Of a stretch of 64,000 nt of DNA, positions 9,728 to 20,193 are shown piece by piece. A program made the translations under genes and the position numbers. The notes beneath the pieces were generated by a model. The model had not been told where the DNA came from. It saw only the letters and a list, made by a program, of their open reading frames with translations, and did no database searches. Source of the stretch: Kitagawia praeruptora (lineage: Eukaryota; Streptophyta; Magnoliopsida; Apiales; Apiaceae); the NCBI GenBank assembly GCA_037693485.1, contig CM075348.1, positions 5,766,001 to 5,830,000 on the forward strand. Reading direction: 5' to 3'. Position 1 is the stretch's first letter, and each line of letters starts with the position of its first letter.

Positions 9728-12700
9728 TCAGAAAAGAAGATCTCTCCTTATACATGTAATGTTTGAGAACCACGGAGTAGAAGCAAGCTTTGCGCGTGTA
9801 TTTGAGAGAATGACCTCCACCATAGACTTAGGCTGATTAATCCCATTGTTGTGCATGCGTGAATTACGTTCTCGCCAGATGAAATAGGAGTAAACTTGGA
9901 CAAGGAGGAGCAAGATCTTTCTCTTTGGACTGTCCAAGATAAGCAAAAGGTTTATCTGCAAATCGTTCCAAGTGTGACCAGGAATTCCCACATTGAACAA
10001 CGAGAATAATGAGGATAAAACGTGTCGACTAAAACAGCAGTGCAAGAACATGTGGTTGTCAGTCTCTCGACCTCCCACACATAAGAAACAATGTTGATCT
10101 AACTGAATACCAAACCGAGCCAGACGAGCCAAAGTGTTTAGTCGACCATGGCTAAGCAACCACTGGTGATGAGCATAGCGTTCCACCTTAAGTTGATGCC
10201 AGACCGTGTGGAACCATGACACCGGTTGGATACGATGCCGAATAGAATCCCAGATGTGCCATGTTCTAATCTTACGAGTATCCAAACCATCCCACAAGAT
10301 AACATCTCGATTGTTCAAATTAAAGCTAGGGTAGTTAAAGTTTAGGATCCAATGAGACATAGTGGGATCTCGATGATGATGTCTCTGATTTGGTCTAGGT
10401 AAGCACCAGGAGCCTGAGCAAATAATGTCATGAAGCTTGGCAATACTATTTAGTCCACACTGAGTTATGATAGATGAGGTTAGAGAATTCGCAAGACAGA
10501 AACCGTTCCACCAAGGATCAAACCAGAGTGAAATGGTTGAGCCGTCTCCTATTGAATAGGAAATAAAACGCAGTGCCAAGTGACGAAGCCTTAGGACCTT
10601 TTTCCAAATCCAAGAACAGTCTGTTGGAATTTTCATGGTCCAAAAAACATTGTGTTTGAGAACAGTTTTGTTCACCCAAGTAGCCCAGAGTGAAGGAGCT
10701 TTTGTGATAATTTTCAGCAAGTGACCGATAATTTGAGCCTTATTCCAATCAGAAGAATCCTTTAGGGCAAGACCACCTTCCATCCTAGGTAAGCAAATTG
10801 TCTTACAACTGATTTTAGCACCCCCCTTGTCATTGATATTGCCTTTCCAAAGAAATTTTGTAAACATTGATTGCATAATATCATGGATTGCGTTAGGGAT
10901 CAGGAAATGGTTAGACCAGAATGCTTGTATAGCAAATAGAACTGACCTAATCAGCTGCACTCTCCCAGCAAATGAGAGGAATAAAGTAGTCCAAGAACTG
11001 ATTCTTTGCGTAAGTTTCTGCACCAGAGGCATACAATCGTTGATACACAGTTGATTAGAAATAAGGGGAACTCCAAGGAAACGGACTGGTAAGCTTCCCC
11101 TAGGAATACCGTGAGCAGCATCAAACCATTCTACAGTGTCAGGGTGGCAGTTACAGAAGAAGCTAGTGCTTTTATGGGCACTAGGAAAGAGCCCACTAAT
11201 TTCGGAGAATGCATGAACAGAATCCATTATGTGAGTAATAGAAGGCTGATCCCCATGACTGAAAAAAAGCACATCATCTGCAAAAAATAGATGGGTGATA
11301 TCGAGGTCCTTGCATCTCCAGTGATGCTTAAAATCAGTAGGCTTGGATTTAAGCAACTGAGAGAGCACATTCATACAGAGAACGAAGATGTAAGGGGACA
11401 TAGGGTCGCCTTGACGGATACCTTTAGTAGCATTAAAATATCCATGGATGATACCATTGAGTTTAACCGAAAACATGGGACCACAAATGCACAGCTGAAT
11501 CCATCTCACCACTCGAGGGGGAAAGTTCATTTTGTGGAGAACAGATAGGATAAAGTCCCACCTTATAGAATCGAATGCTTTATGGAGATCAAGTTTGAGG
11601 GCACATCTACAATTCCCTGACTCTCTATCAAAACCCCTGAACAATTCTTGAGCTAGTAAGATGTTGTCAGATATGTGCCTACCCGGTATGAAAGCCGACT
11701 GAGCAATATCAATGACACTAGGCAAAACAGATTTTAGTCTTGTGGAGATAATTCGAGATATGCACTTATAAGCAATAGTACAGAGAGAGATATGTCTGAA
11801 ATCACGCATATTGGTAGGAGTATTGATCTTTGGGATGAGAGCAATGTATGTTGAGTTTATACCTTTGTGCATGTTAAACTCATTAAACAGTGAGAGGATG
11901 GCCTTGCAGAAGCAGTCCCCAACAATGCACCAGGTTGCCAAGAAGAATTCGATAGTAAATCCATTAGGCCCTGGTGCTTTGTTCTTTTTCATTTTCTTCA
12001 AGGTGGCGTATATGAGATCACAAGAAACTGGGGCTTCTAAGGCAGATGCTTGAGCATCAGTGATTGATGGGCAAGTGATTCCCTCAAGTATACTCTCATT
12101 TGCAGAAGGCACAGGGGCACCAAGAAATTCAGTGTAGTAGTCCACGGCTACTTTTGCACATTGAGTTTGACCTTGAACAAGGTTCCCATTTTGATCAAAC
12201 AGAGCTAGGACTTTGTTGTGATTCCAGTTAGATTTGCATTGATTATGAAAAAACTTGTTGTTTCCATCTCCCTTTGCAAGCCATTTTACTCTTGACTTTT
12301 GGGATGAGAGAGATTCTTCTTGTAATATGGCTTTATTAAGATTCAGAATAAGCTCAGATTCCTTGGCAATTAAGTTCGTCGATGGAGCAGCTAAAAGGGC
12401 ATCTTGAGTCTCAGCTAATGCTTCCCGAGCTGATTGAACATTTGAGTGTAAATTTCCATGTTTTCTATTGAGCTCGACAAGAGCTTGCTTTACAGTCTTT
12501 AGTTTCCTACAAAGGACAGCCATAGGGTTTCCAAACAAAGTAGTTGAGCTCCAAACTTGAGAAACAGTTGACATAAAGTCTGGGATATCAAGCATGTAAT
12601 TGAAGAATTGGAACGGCTTACCGAAACGATCTAGGTGCATAGGAACAGTTAGGAGTAGAGGATTATGGTCCATGATACCCCTGTTTTTCACTACCACAAA

Positions 12701-13339
12701 TGCCTCTGTGTGAGTATTTAACCAAGCCCCGTTGGCAACAACTCTGTCTAGTCTCTTGTAGATGGGATCGAGAACACGTTTGTTCGTCCAAGTGAAAGGG
12801 TCACCTACAGTACGCAAAGAATCAAGCCCAGCATTTGAGATGCATTCTCTGAAGTCTTGCATATCTTGAGTCCAAGTTTCCCTGCCCCCTTGAACTTCAT
12901 TCAGATTGAGGACACAATTAAAATCACCTAAACAACACCAAGGTAAAGCGGTATTGCTCAGAGTGTTGAGGTCGTGCCATAATAAGCGACGATCAGGAGA
13001 ATTATTCGAAGCATAGACGAAAGTGGCCAAGAAAGTTAAATCTTTCTCCAAAAATGTTACAATACAAGTTATATGTTGAGCTGATTTAGAGTGAAGAGAA
13101 ACACGCCATACAGCGGGGTTCCATCCTACCCAGACGCGGCCATTGTAATGAAAGTCATAATTGAACAACCAATTCCATGTTCTATTTATTTTCTTTGAGA
13201 TACGCAAAGAACGTTTTTCTTTTACTTTGGTTTCCATGAGGCCAACAAGAGAAAGAGAATTTGCAGAGATAAGATGCATGAGTTCACGTTGATGAGGGCC
13301 TTTATTTAGACCTCTAACGTTCCAAGAAGCCAAATTCAT
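9728..13339 (-). CDS. LINE ORF2: endonuclease-reverse transcriptase
   Basis: A 1203-residue protein that would nick target DNA and reverse-transcribe the element's RNA. The N-terminus MNLASWNVRGLN (residues 1-12) and GDFNCVLN (about 140) are from the APE-type endonuclease. Reverse transcriptase follows: KAPGPNGFTIEFF (about 455), LKLDLHKAFD with the motif A aspartate (about 583), GIRQGDPMSPY (motif B) and FFADDVLFF (motif C, about 686). A zf-RVT motif, CFLCVGGRETDNHMFLHC, is near 1090. There is no RNase H domain at the C-terminus. The usual endonuclease SDH near residue 224 reads MDH, and the usual PGPDG of the RT reads PGPNG. The ATG overlaps the ORF1 stop, suggesting reinitiation. The frame is complete. 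Confidence 0.95.
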   Translation of the reverse strand: MNLASWNVRGLNKGPHQRELMHLISANSLSLVGLMETKVKEKRSLRISKKINRTWNWLFNYDFHYNGRVWVGWNPAVWRVSLHSKSAQHITCIVTFLEKDLTFLATFVYASNNSPDRRLLWHDLNTLSNTALPWCCLGDFNCVLNLNEVQGGRETWTQDMQDFRECISNAGLDSLRTVGDPFTWTNKRVLDPIYKRLDRVVANGAWLNTHTEAFVVVKNRGIMDHNPLLLTVPMHLDRFGKPFQFFNYMLDIPDFMSTVSQVWSSTTLFGNPMAVLCRKLKTVKQALVELNRKHGNLHSNVQSAREALAETQDALLAAPSTNLIAKESELILNLNKAILQEESLSSQKSRVKWLAKGDGNNKFFHNQCKSNWNHNKVLALFDQNGNLVQGQTQCAKVAVDYYTEFLGAPVPSANESILEGITCPSITDAQASALEAPVSCDLIYATLKKMKKNKAPGPNGFTIEFFLATWCIVGDCFCKAILSLFNEFNMHKGINSTYIALIPKINTPTNMRDFRHISLCTIAYKCISRIISTRLKSVLPSVIDIAQSAFIPGRHISDNILLAQELFRGFDRESGNCRCALKLDLHKAFDSIRWDFILSVLHKMNFPPRVVRWIQLCICGPMFSVKLNGIIHGYFNATKGIRQGDPMSPYIFVLCMNVLSQLLKSKPTDFKHHWRCKDLDITHLFFADDVLFFSHGDQPSITHIMDSVHAFSEISGLFPSAHKSTSFFCNCHPDTVEWFDAAHGIPRGSLPVRFLGVPLISNQLCINDCMPLVQKLTQRISSWTTLFLSFAGRVQLIRSVLFAIQAFWSNHFLIPNAIHDIMQSMFTKFLWKGNINDKGGAKISCKTICLPRMEGGLALKDSSDWNKAQIIGHLLKIITKAPSLWATWVNKTVLKHNVFWTMKIPTDCSWIWKKVLRLRHLALRFISYSIGDGSTISLWFDPWWNGFCLANSLTSSIITQCGLNSIAKLHDIICSGSWCLPRPNQRHHHRDPTMSHWILNFNYPSFNLNNRDVILWDGLDTRKIRTWHIWDSIRHRIQPVSWFHTVWHQLKVERYAHHQWLLSHGRLNTLARLARFGIQLDQHCFLCVGGRETDNHMFLHCCFSRHVLSSLFSLFNVGIPGHTWNDLQINLLLILDSPKRKILLLLVQVYSYFIWRERNSRMHNNGINQPKSMVEVILSNTRAKLASTPWFSNITCIRRDLLF

Positions 13340-15069
13340 TAAGAACGTTTAGATATTGGCACTCCCGCCAACCTGGGGCTTTTCCTGTTTGAGACTTTGG
13401 TAAAACCATCCTCATCAACGATTTGTTTTCCCCTTGGTTTTGGTGGTTTAAGGAACCCAGGACCTGTCTTCGAGTTTAAGTCGATGACTAAAGAAGGAGT
13501 GGCAATTTTCGATTTTTTGATTGGCGATTGATTCTTCTTTCTCTTCTGACTTGGAAATTGATCTAAGCTATCTAAAAGCTGGTCCTCTATATTGTCTGCA
13601 AGAGTTGCAAAGCAATTAACTGTGGCGATCGGTGTAGCATCCTCAATCATTTGGTTCTCTGAGTAGTCAAGCGTGTCAACTGGAGGGATTCTGTCGAATT
13701 CATCTAGATTGTCATAATCTTTTTGAATTTCCTCCAAGATGTGGTCCTCATCCATGACAACATCACAACCACAAAACTTCCCAACCACATATGGAACCAT
13801 TTCCATATTATTGATGAACTCCGCCTTAGAGTTCTGATTAGTATGCGAATTTTCACCCGGGCACATTGGTGTAGCATTTGAGTCCTCATTTCTATTACCA
13901 CCCTCACCGGACGGATCCCTTCTTGGTCTTTTACTAACCCTGTCTGGATTGTTGATACAACGAGCATTTGAATGCCCAAATGCTTTACATAAGCTGCAGG
14001 AATAAGGCAATTGTGGATACCGAATCTCTACTTTTTCTTTTTCTAACATACCATCTATATTTAGAACATTCACCCAGACGAAGTCCGGTCTAGGAGCAGA
14101 ATAAGACAATTCTACTTGCACGTTTGCGTATTTAAGGGGTTCCATTTTGGATGTAGCTACATCAAATTTAAGGGGTTTTCCCACTGCCTTTGCAATCTTA
14201 GAGAGGCTGTCCTTTGACCATAGAGTGTACGGCACATCTACAAGCCTAATCCAGCATGGAACTTTCTCAATTACATTTCTTTTAAACTTGGATCCCTCCA
14301 TCCATGGCATCAAATACAATGTTTTACCCCCAATGGAGACTGTATTCAAGTTCAGAGCCGCAATTTTTTCCCCCATTGTACCAAAACGGAAAGTATAGTA
14401 TCCTTTTGAGCTGTAATAAACACCCGTTAAGCCCTTGTTTTGCCAGATTTTGTGAGCTTGTTCTCTAACAAATTTAAATGCGAAGCCACCTCCAATAAAA
14501 TGACCTATTATGCTAGTTTCCCATTGTTTCTGAGCCTGTATCAGATAATCTTTAGAAAAATTAACTGATGCAGACCCATCCTCATTGTAGGTAATGTCAG
14601 CTTCAACACTATCACAGGGGATCGAAGCAATAACATTTTGTGAGACAATATTGCTCCATGTGACCGGGTTATTCGGTATAACATTTTGCAGAGGATTAGT
14701 ATTATTTAGTTGAGGTACTTTACTAGATGCGTTAGGTGATTGAACCTTTTGAGCCAAAGAAGTAACTTCGGGAGGCGAAGCAGGTTTAGCAGCTGAGTCA
14801 CCGTGAGATGCCTTGGACGAGGCTGCAGCTGAAGGCCCAGTGACCGGCCGAATGGAGCCATCATTTAGAATCAGATTAATTTGTTCTGTCATGCGAGCTT
14901 GAGCAGCCGGAGATAGAGGTTCGCCCATTATATCCTCTATGTGGAAAGATTGGTTGTCATCTTCAAGATGCACCCGAGTAGGTTGAATGTTAACAGGAGC
15001 ATGATTAATAAAAGCTACAAATTCATCAGAGTTCATTGAACCTGAATGCTCTGAGTTTTGTGAACCCAT
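13339..15069 (-). CDS. LINE ORF1: RNA-binding protein with DUF4283 and zinc knuckle
   Basis: A 576-residue protein starting at the ATG at 15069 and ending in TAA that shares one base with the ORF2 ATG. Residues about 150-330 have the DUF4283-type layout common in plant LINE ORF1 proteins (GGGFAFKFV, PWMEGSKF, VPCWIRLVDVPYTLWS). A CCHC zinc knuckle, CSLCKAFGHSNARC, is near residue 363. The C-terminal third is acidic, then basic, with PSQKRKKNQSPIKKSK as a likely nuclear-localisation or RNA-binding patch. In the family ORF1 binds element RNA and forms the ribonucleoprotein. Confidence 0.92.
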   Translation of the reverse strand: MGSQNSEHSGSMNSDEFVAFINHAPVNIQPTRVHLEDDNQSFHIEDIMGEPLSPAAQARMTEQINLILNDGSIRPVTGPSAAASSKASHGDSAAKPASPPEVTSLAQKVQSPNASSKVPQLNNTNPLQNVIPNNPVTWSNIVSQNVIASIPCDSVEADITYNEDGSASVNFSKDYLIQAQKQWETSIIGHFIGGGFAFKFVREQAHKIWQNKGLTGVYYSSKGYYTFRFGTMGEKIAALNLNTVSIGGKTLYLMPWMEGSKFKRNVIEKVPCWIRLVDVPYTLWSKDSLSKIAKAVGKPLKFDVATSKMEPLKYANVQVELSYSAPRPDFVWVNVLNIDGMLEKEKVEIRYPQLPYSCSLCKAFGHSNARCINNPDRVSKRPRRDPSGEGGNRNEDSNATPMCPGENSHTNQNSKAEFINNMEMVPYVVGKFCGCDVVMDEDHILEEIQKDYDNLDEFDRIPPVDTLDYSENQMIEDATPIATVNCFATLADNIEDQLLDSLDQFPSQKRKKNQSPIKKSKIATPSLVIDLNSKTGPGFLKPPKPRGKQIVDEDGFTKVSNRKSPRLAGVPISKRS

Positions 15070-15243
15070 GAACAGATCGGAGAAGAAAGTAATATGGTTA
15101 GAAAGAGGAGAGGGAGGGGGGTAGAAAGAGAGGCAGCGTGAGAGGCGTGAGGAAGGATCGAAGATTTAGATGCTAGTCAACGGTTTAGTGAGGGATGGTT
15201 TCCGGTGATTGAAAGAGAGAGCATCTTAACGATGTAAAGCCTG

Positions 15244-15253
15244 AGCACAAAGG
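15244..15253. repeat. LINE target-site duplication, right copy
   Basis: AGCACAAAGG, the partner of 9609-9618. Confidence 0.85.
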
Positions 15254-17090
15254 TTTATATATTAAATAATTTTATATCAACTCAAACATTTTTTTAATAC
15301 ATTTTAAAATTTGAAAAATTCATTGTTAAATTAATGATAATACAGATACAATTCACATTTGAAATCAAAGTAAAAGTTTGGGATGCTTAACCACAAAGAG
15401 TTTAATAATCAAGAAATAAAGTACTAATTGTCAAACTTAATTTAAATATACTTTATATATTATGGTAATTTCATCCCTTTTAAGCTCTTTTTTATTCTCT
15501 AATTAATTCTCAATTAAAAATTATATTATATTATGATATTTTAATTTGATTTTTTTTAGAGTACAATTGTTTATAAGAAAATTAATAAGTTTACGACAAG
15601 AGTATAAAAATAAAAATTTATGTAATATATCCTAATTGCATCTATGCACAAGTGTGTAGATATGAATAGATTATTTATTACAAATGTATAATCCTATGTT
15701 AAATCTTTTTTATTCACTTTTTACTATTAGTTACAAAATGTAAAAATTAATTTTCTTTTTTATAAATTATTACAAAATTTAATGATCTCATCCATTTTTA
15801 AGATAATTTACGTATTATAATTTATATAAACAATAAATTTAACAATTAATGCAAGTATTGCATTTTCAGCATAAAATTTTATATATTAAATAATCTTATA
15901 TCAATTCATATATTTGTTAACAAAATTTTAAAATTTGACAAAAAACCATTGTTAAACTAATGATACCACATATACATTTCTTAATTTAAAATCAAAGTAA
16001 AATTTTGGGATGCTTAACCAAAAAGCATATAATAAACAAAATATTAATAATTTCTCAATAGTGATGGATACATAAAGTCAAGTAATGAAGTATTACTTAT
16101 CAAACTTAATTTAAATATTCTTCATTTTTTATGGTAATTTCTCCCGACTAAACTACTTATGATTCTCAAATTAATTCTCTCTGAAAAATTAAATTACATT
16201 GTTATAATTTTGATTTTTTTCAGAATACTTATCCATGCATAAGTGTGTCTCTTTGTATTTTTTTGCAATTTAATAATTTTTATTTTTAATAATCATGATG
16301 CGAGGTTGTTAACTAAGATTGAATAATTTATTAGAAAAAAGTTTATTATTTTAAATATAAATAATTTGTGGCTTTACTCACAGAAGACACATAAAATTCT
16401 GCTATCAATGAACCGAAATCATAAAAACAAGTGCGTTTGGTATACATAGAGACTTGTAGCTTGATTCTTTACTAATTCCATACTGGCAGGAATGGCATGA
16501 AATCGTTCGAGAACACTTTCTTCCTATTTTTTTATCAATGATATCGGACGATCAAGACAATTCCCGTTAAACTCTTTCATTTCATAGAAGTTCAAATTAA
16601 AGTTTTACAAAATTTAATTTGACAATTAAACTTTATTTTACAATAATTGTTATTTATGAAATATTTTAGCTTTATTCAACCAAAATTAATAGGAATAAGA
16701 TATTACATACATATAATGTTATCAGAAACTAATGCTAAATAGTCTTGAAATAAATCCTAATATTATTAATTTACTTTATTAATTAATCGTAAATTTTAGT
16801 AAAAAGGGTAAAACTTGAATATAATACAAAATTTTTTAAATTTGATGTTGTATATAAAAATTATCCATATATTCATTTTACAATATGATTCAATTGTACA
16901 TTTAATTATTAATGTTCTGACTCCTCACTTTTTATGCCAAAATATAAAAGTTTGAATTACATTTTTATTCACTTTTTCTAAGTAATAACAAAATGAAAAT
17001 GCGATTTGTTTTATAGATGATTACAAAAATTAATGGCCTCATCCATTTTTAAGATAATTTATAGATGATTTTTCTAAATTTTCATATATT
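15254..17090. repeat. Diverged tandem repeats in the Helitron body
   Basis: A unit of roughly 600 bases recurs in diverged form: about 9285-9618 continuing at 15254-15560 across the LINE, about 15700-16260, and about 16780-17080 (partial). Shared words include TTATATATTAAATAAT, GGGATGCTTAACCA and TCATCCATTTTTAAGATAATTTA. I see no coding content. Confidence 0.65.
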
Positions 17091-18600
17091 ATCCATGCAC
17101 CTATAAATCAGGATTGAGCACGTTTTCATTTACCCAAGTTTAATGCCTACATGCTTTGTGTTCCGGTTATCATATTAAAAAAAAAAAAAAGAATGGTTTG
17201 TGTAACTACCAAATGCTAACTAACTGCCTTCTCTATGATTTATAATCCACTTTTTCCATGAAATCCAATTTTTCCATGAAAACCAATTTTTCCTTAAGGA
17301 AAGAATCATGAGTCGCCTTAGTATTCCTCATAATATCCTATTTATATGACACATCATGTGACAGGTTATTTTTAAGGACTTATACGCATTCTTGGCATAC
17401 TTGATAATTGTTTTTCCTCCTTATTGGACCAATTTTGAAAATGAGAAATGCTTATTACTATGGATTAATATCATTTTCTATAATTCATGTCATGTATTTC
17501 CATATTAATTTTGTGGTAGATAATTAGACAATCATATATAGATAATATTTCTATTAACATGAGTTTTGGTTTATGATGCTATTTGGCTTTAATATAAAAC
17601 AGTATCATGTAGACCACTAAGGAACATGTCATGATTTTCTCGAATTTAGATCTTTCATTTTTTTTAATCCTTATAATCTGTATCTACGTTGCGTACGGTA
17701 TGGATAGACCTTTTGGAAAATGAGGTGTTTTGAGTTTAGTACATGCTCAGAATGTAAGTTTTTCCACACATATTGCAGTGTTGAGTATGGATTATCTTGG
17801 ATACACGTTTTTACTGTTTAGTTGGGATTTTTTATATGTGTTTACTGATTATAATAAATTTGTTTATTTTCTATTCAGGTGTTGGATTTTTTAGACAATG
17901 AGTTATTCTGAATTTGATACAAGCCAAATATATGAAGGTATTTTGTTCCTTCCAATTTTGTCTTTTTTTCTTTGATTGAAGATGTGAAAGTTTTCCATGT
18001 TTTTGTACGGAAACTAAGAGAAATTAGTTTATCAAAGGAAAATGAAGCACATCTAAAGGTTGTTTTCAACTTTAAAAAGAAAATACTTCAGAAATTGCAG
18101 AAAGCGCAAAATTTGTTAAAGGTTAGACATCTATTACAAGAATTTGTATATTCTACGAACTGTATTGCACGTGTAGTTGTCGTTTGCTTCTTTGTTCTAA
18201 GTCCTTTATGCTCGGCAAATTTTGCACTCCATATACAATGTTTGCAACTTTGCTCATATTATAATCTTTGAAATGAACTCTTAATTTCAATTTTTATGGA
18301 AGTGAAGATTATATAGGACGATTTTAACTATATTGGCTTATTTGTTGTTGTAGATGGTGCACGAGTTTTGCTGCAATTGTGTGGTAGGTATGGTGGTGCT
18401 CACAAAGTTGGTGATATGCATGATTTTATTTTGGGAATTAGCATATGCATGACAAAATGGGTGTTAATTTACGTATGAAATGCTATATAATCTTAAATAA
18501 AATTGTGTATTTTCTTTACTGATAATTAATTTTTTATGAATCTGTAAATTTTAAAGTAATTAAACTTGAAACTTTGTTTTTAGTACTTAATTCTTTTGGT
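17091..18600. other. Helitron interior, no clear gene
   Basis: AT-rich sequence with one forward open frame at 17972-18271. A lysine-rich, coiled-coil-like stretch around 18050-18120 (KKKILQKLQKAQNLLKV) ends near a GT and may be a captured exon. No family was recognised. Confidence 0.35.
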
Positions 18601-19030
18601 TGATTTTTATAATTTTATTGTGTTTAAACTGCGAGGCGTCGCCGTTAGGCGATGCCGAGAAGCCTTTAACTTAATTTTTTATACATTATATCTGTAAATT
18701 GGATGAGATCAAAAGTATGATTAATGAAAATAATACATTCTTTTGAAATATGATATCAAAAAATTTAATAAATTTATTATAATTTGAAAAAATATTCTTT
18801 CCGGTAACTAATTTGTAATGTATTTGCAAATTATAAAATATTTAAATAAATAAATTTGAAACTTTGTTTTTAGAACTTAATCCTTTTTTGGTTGATTTTT
18901 ATATAATTTAATTATATTTAAATTGTGAGGCGTCGTCGTTAAGCGATGCCGAGAAACCTTTTATTCAAACGGTTGATTTTTATATAATTTTATTATATTT
19001 AAAATGCGAGTCATCGTCGTTAGTTGATGC
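18590..19030 (+). repeat. Three-copy repeat with GC hairpin in AT-rich DNA
   Basis: GAGGCGTCGCCGTTAGGCGATGCC (about 18633), GAGGCGTCGTCGTTAAGCGATGCC (about 18928) and a decayed third version (about 19008) each carry an inverted repeat of the type GGCGTCGCC-GTTA-GGCGATGCC. Each is preceded by a TTGATTTTTATA tract and followed by GAGAARCCTTT. Confidence 0.7.
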
Positions 19031-19167
19031 CGATAAACCTTTTATTCAAAGTTTTTATATGTTATATCTTTAAATTGGAAGAGATCAATATTTTGATTTA
19101 AAAAAAATAATATTTTCTTTTAAATATGGTAGTCAAAAAAGTTAATAAACTTTTTATAATTTTTAGA

Positions 19168-19184
19168 GCGCGCGTAGCGCGGGC
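19168..19184. repeat. GC-rich palindromic element, possible older Helitron 3' hairpin
   Basis: GCGCGCGTAGCGCGGGC stands alone in AT-rich DNA and resembles plant Helitron terminal hairpins, but no CTAG follows within 15 bases. It may be a decayed or bypassed terminator inside the larger Helitron. Confidence 0.45.
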
Positions 19185-20064
19185 ATGAGTATCATAAAAT
19201 CATCTTCCAAATTAATTTTTAGACATCTTTGTTAATTTTACGACTTTCAAATTAATTTTTAGGCATCTTTGTTATTTTTGTGAGTGTTCTTCTTTATCTT
19301 TGCACCTATACCTCTTACTTGATATTATTTGCGAAATTTATACTTTTATTTTGAAAGTTTTAATGTAATTTATTGAATATTTTTAAAAAAATTAACAAGC
19401 GAACTATAAACTAAAGTAAAAAATTTTACTGTGAAATTTGAAATATGAATTTTGTCTCATAATGAAATTACAGCTTAAATTGATACTTATTTTGAGATAG
19501 ATACACCCGTCTCCAAATTTACTAAGTTTTAAGTTTAAAAATTATGAAAATTAATTATATTTAGACTGTGATTGTAAATAAAGTTATTGTATTTTTTATG
19601 AAAATAATAATAATTATTATGAAATTATATTACTGTATTGAAATTTTAATTAATATTTCATGAATAAATCACATTTTTTCTTCCTATAGTTAGTAAATGA
19701 GATTAATAGTTAAAATCATGATTTGTCTTTGTTTAAATCATTTTCGTATAAAATAAATATAACTGTGTTCACAATTTTTACCAAATTATTTAATTTAAAT
19801 TTCATCACCCATAGTCAAAAATCACAAATACATATATACACAACTCATACTTCAGACTAATAGAATGTCAACGCATACTTATATATGTTTTTATGATTTG
19901 TTACTATTAAAATTTATCGTCAAATTTATTGTCAAAAGCACATAAGTTTATACACAAAATTTTTACATATTATAAATTAAAAAAAATGTTTGTTACTAAT
20001 AAAATTAATATAACATTTTTTATTAATTTAAAATTTTAAAAAATGTATAAAAATAAAAAAATAT
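19185..20064. other. AT-rich Helitron 3' region, nothing coding
   Basis: Very AT-rich sequence with no open frame of note. Confidence 0.5.
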
Positions 20065-20193
20065 AGAACGCGCATACCGCAGGCAAAACTCCCTAGTCAC
20101 GCTGAAAACGCCCTATCCCCAAGACCCTAGTCCCTGCTAACCCTTTTTCCTGCCACTCTCTCCAGACTCCAAAATTTGTTGCTTTTGAATTGC

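Larger units (their letters stand above)
9619..15243 (-). mobile_element. Full-length LINE (L1-like non-LTR retrotransposon)
   Basis: Minus-strand element of about 5.6 kb. It has a 5' leader (15070-15243), ORF1, ORF2 overlapping by one base (TAATG), a short 3' region and a poly(A) tail seen as a T run at 9619-9632. It is flanked by the 10-base duplication AGCACAAAGG, which extends by three Ts shared with the tail. The pre-insertion sequence can be inferred from a related repeat at about 15858-15900, which runs uninterrupted across the same point. Both ORFs are open throughout, so the copy is young. It is nested in the large Helitron. Confidence 0.92.
3855..20096 (+). mobile_element. Large non-autonomous Helitron, 16.2 kb, with nested LINE
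   Basis: The left end is TC at 3855-3856, continuing TCTATATCTATATACTCTTAAAG as in many plant Helitron 5' ends. The right end is CTAG at 20093-20096, preceded by a GC-rich, weakly paired GCGCATACCGCAGGC. The element sits between host A (3854) and host T (20097). The paralogous unit has the uninterrupted sequence ACTCATCACGCTG with A at 43099 and T at 43100, which is an empty site with no target duplication, as expected for Helitrons. No Rep/helicase gene is visible, so it is non-autonomous. About 5.6 kb is a later LINE insertion; the rest is AT-rich repeats and gene scraps. Confidence 0.85.

Noticed and set aside
13704..13979. Open frames overlapping LINE ORF1 and ORF2 on other frames or strands (also 10827-12053 and 14147-14398)
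   Set aside because: Shadows of the long LINE ORFs with no recognisable protein features.
9728..15069. Considering the two long minus-strand ORFs as host genes
   Set aside because: Target duplication, poly(A) tail, DUF4283/zinc knuckle and endonuclease-RT content identify a LINE.
3855..20096. Treating this as an autonomous Helitron
   Set aside because: No Rep motif or helicase-like ORF is visible on either strand.
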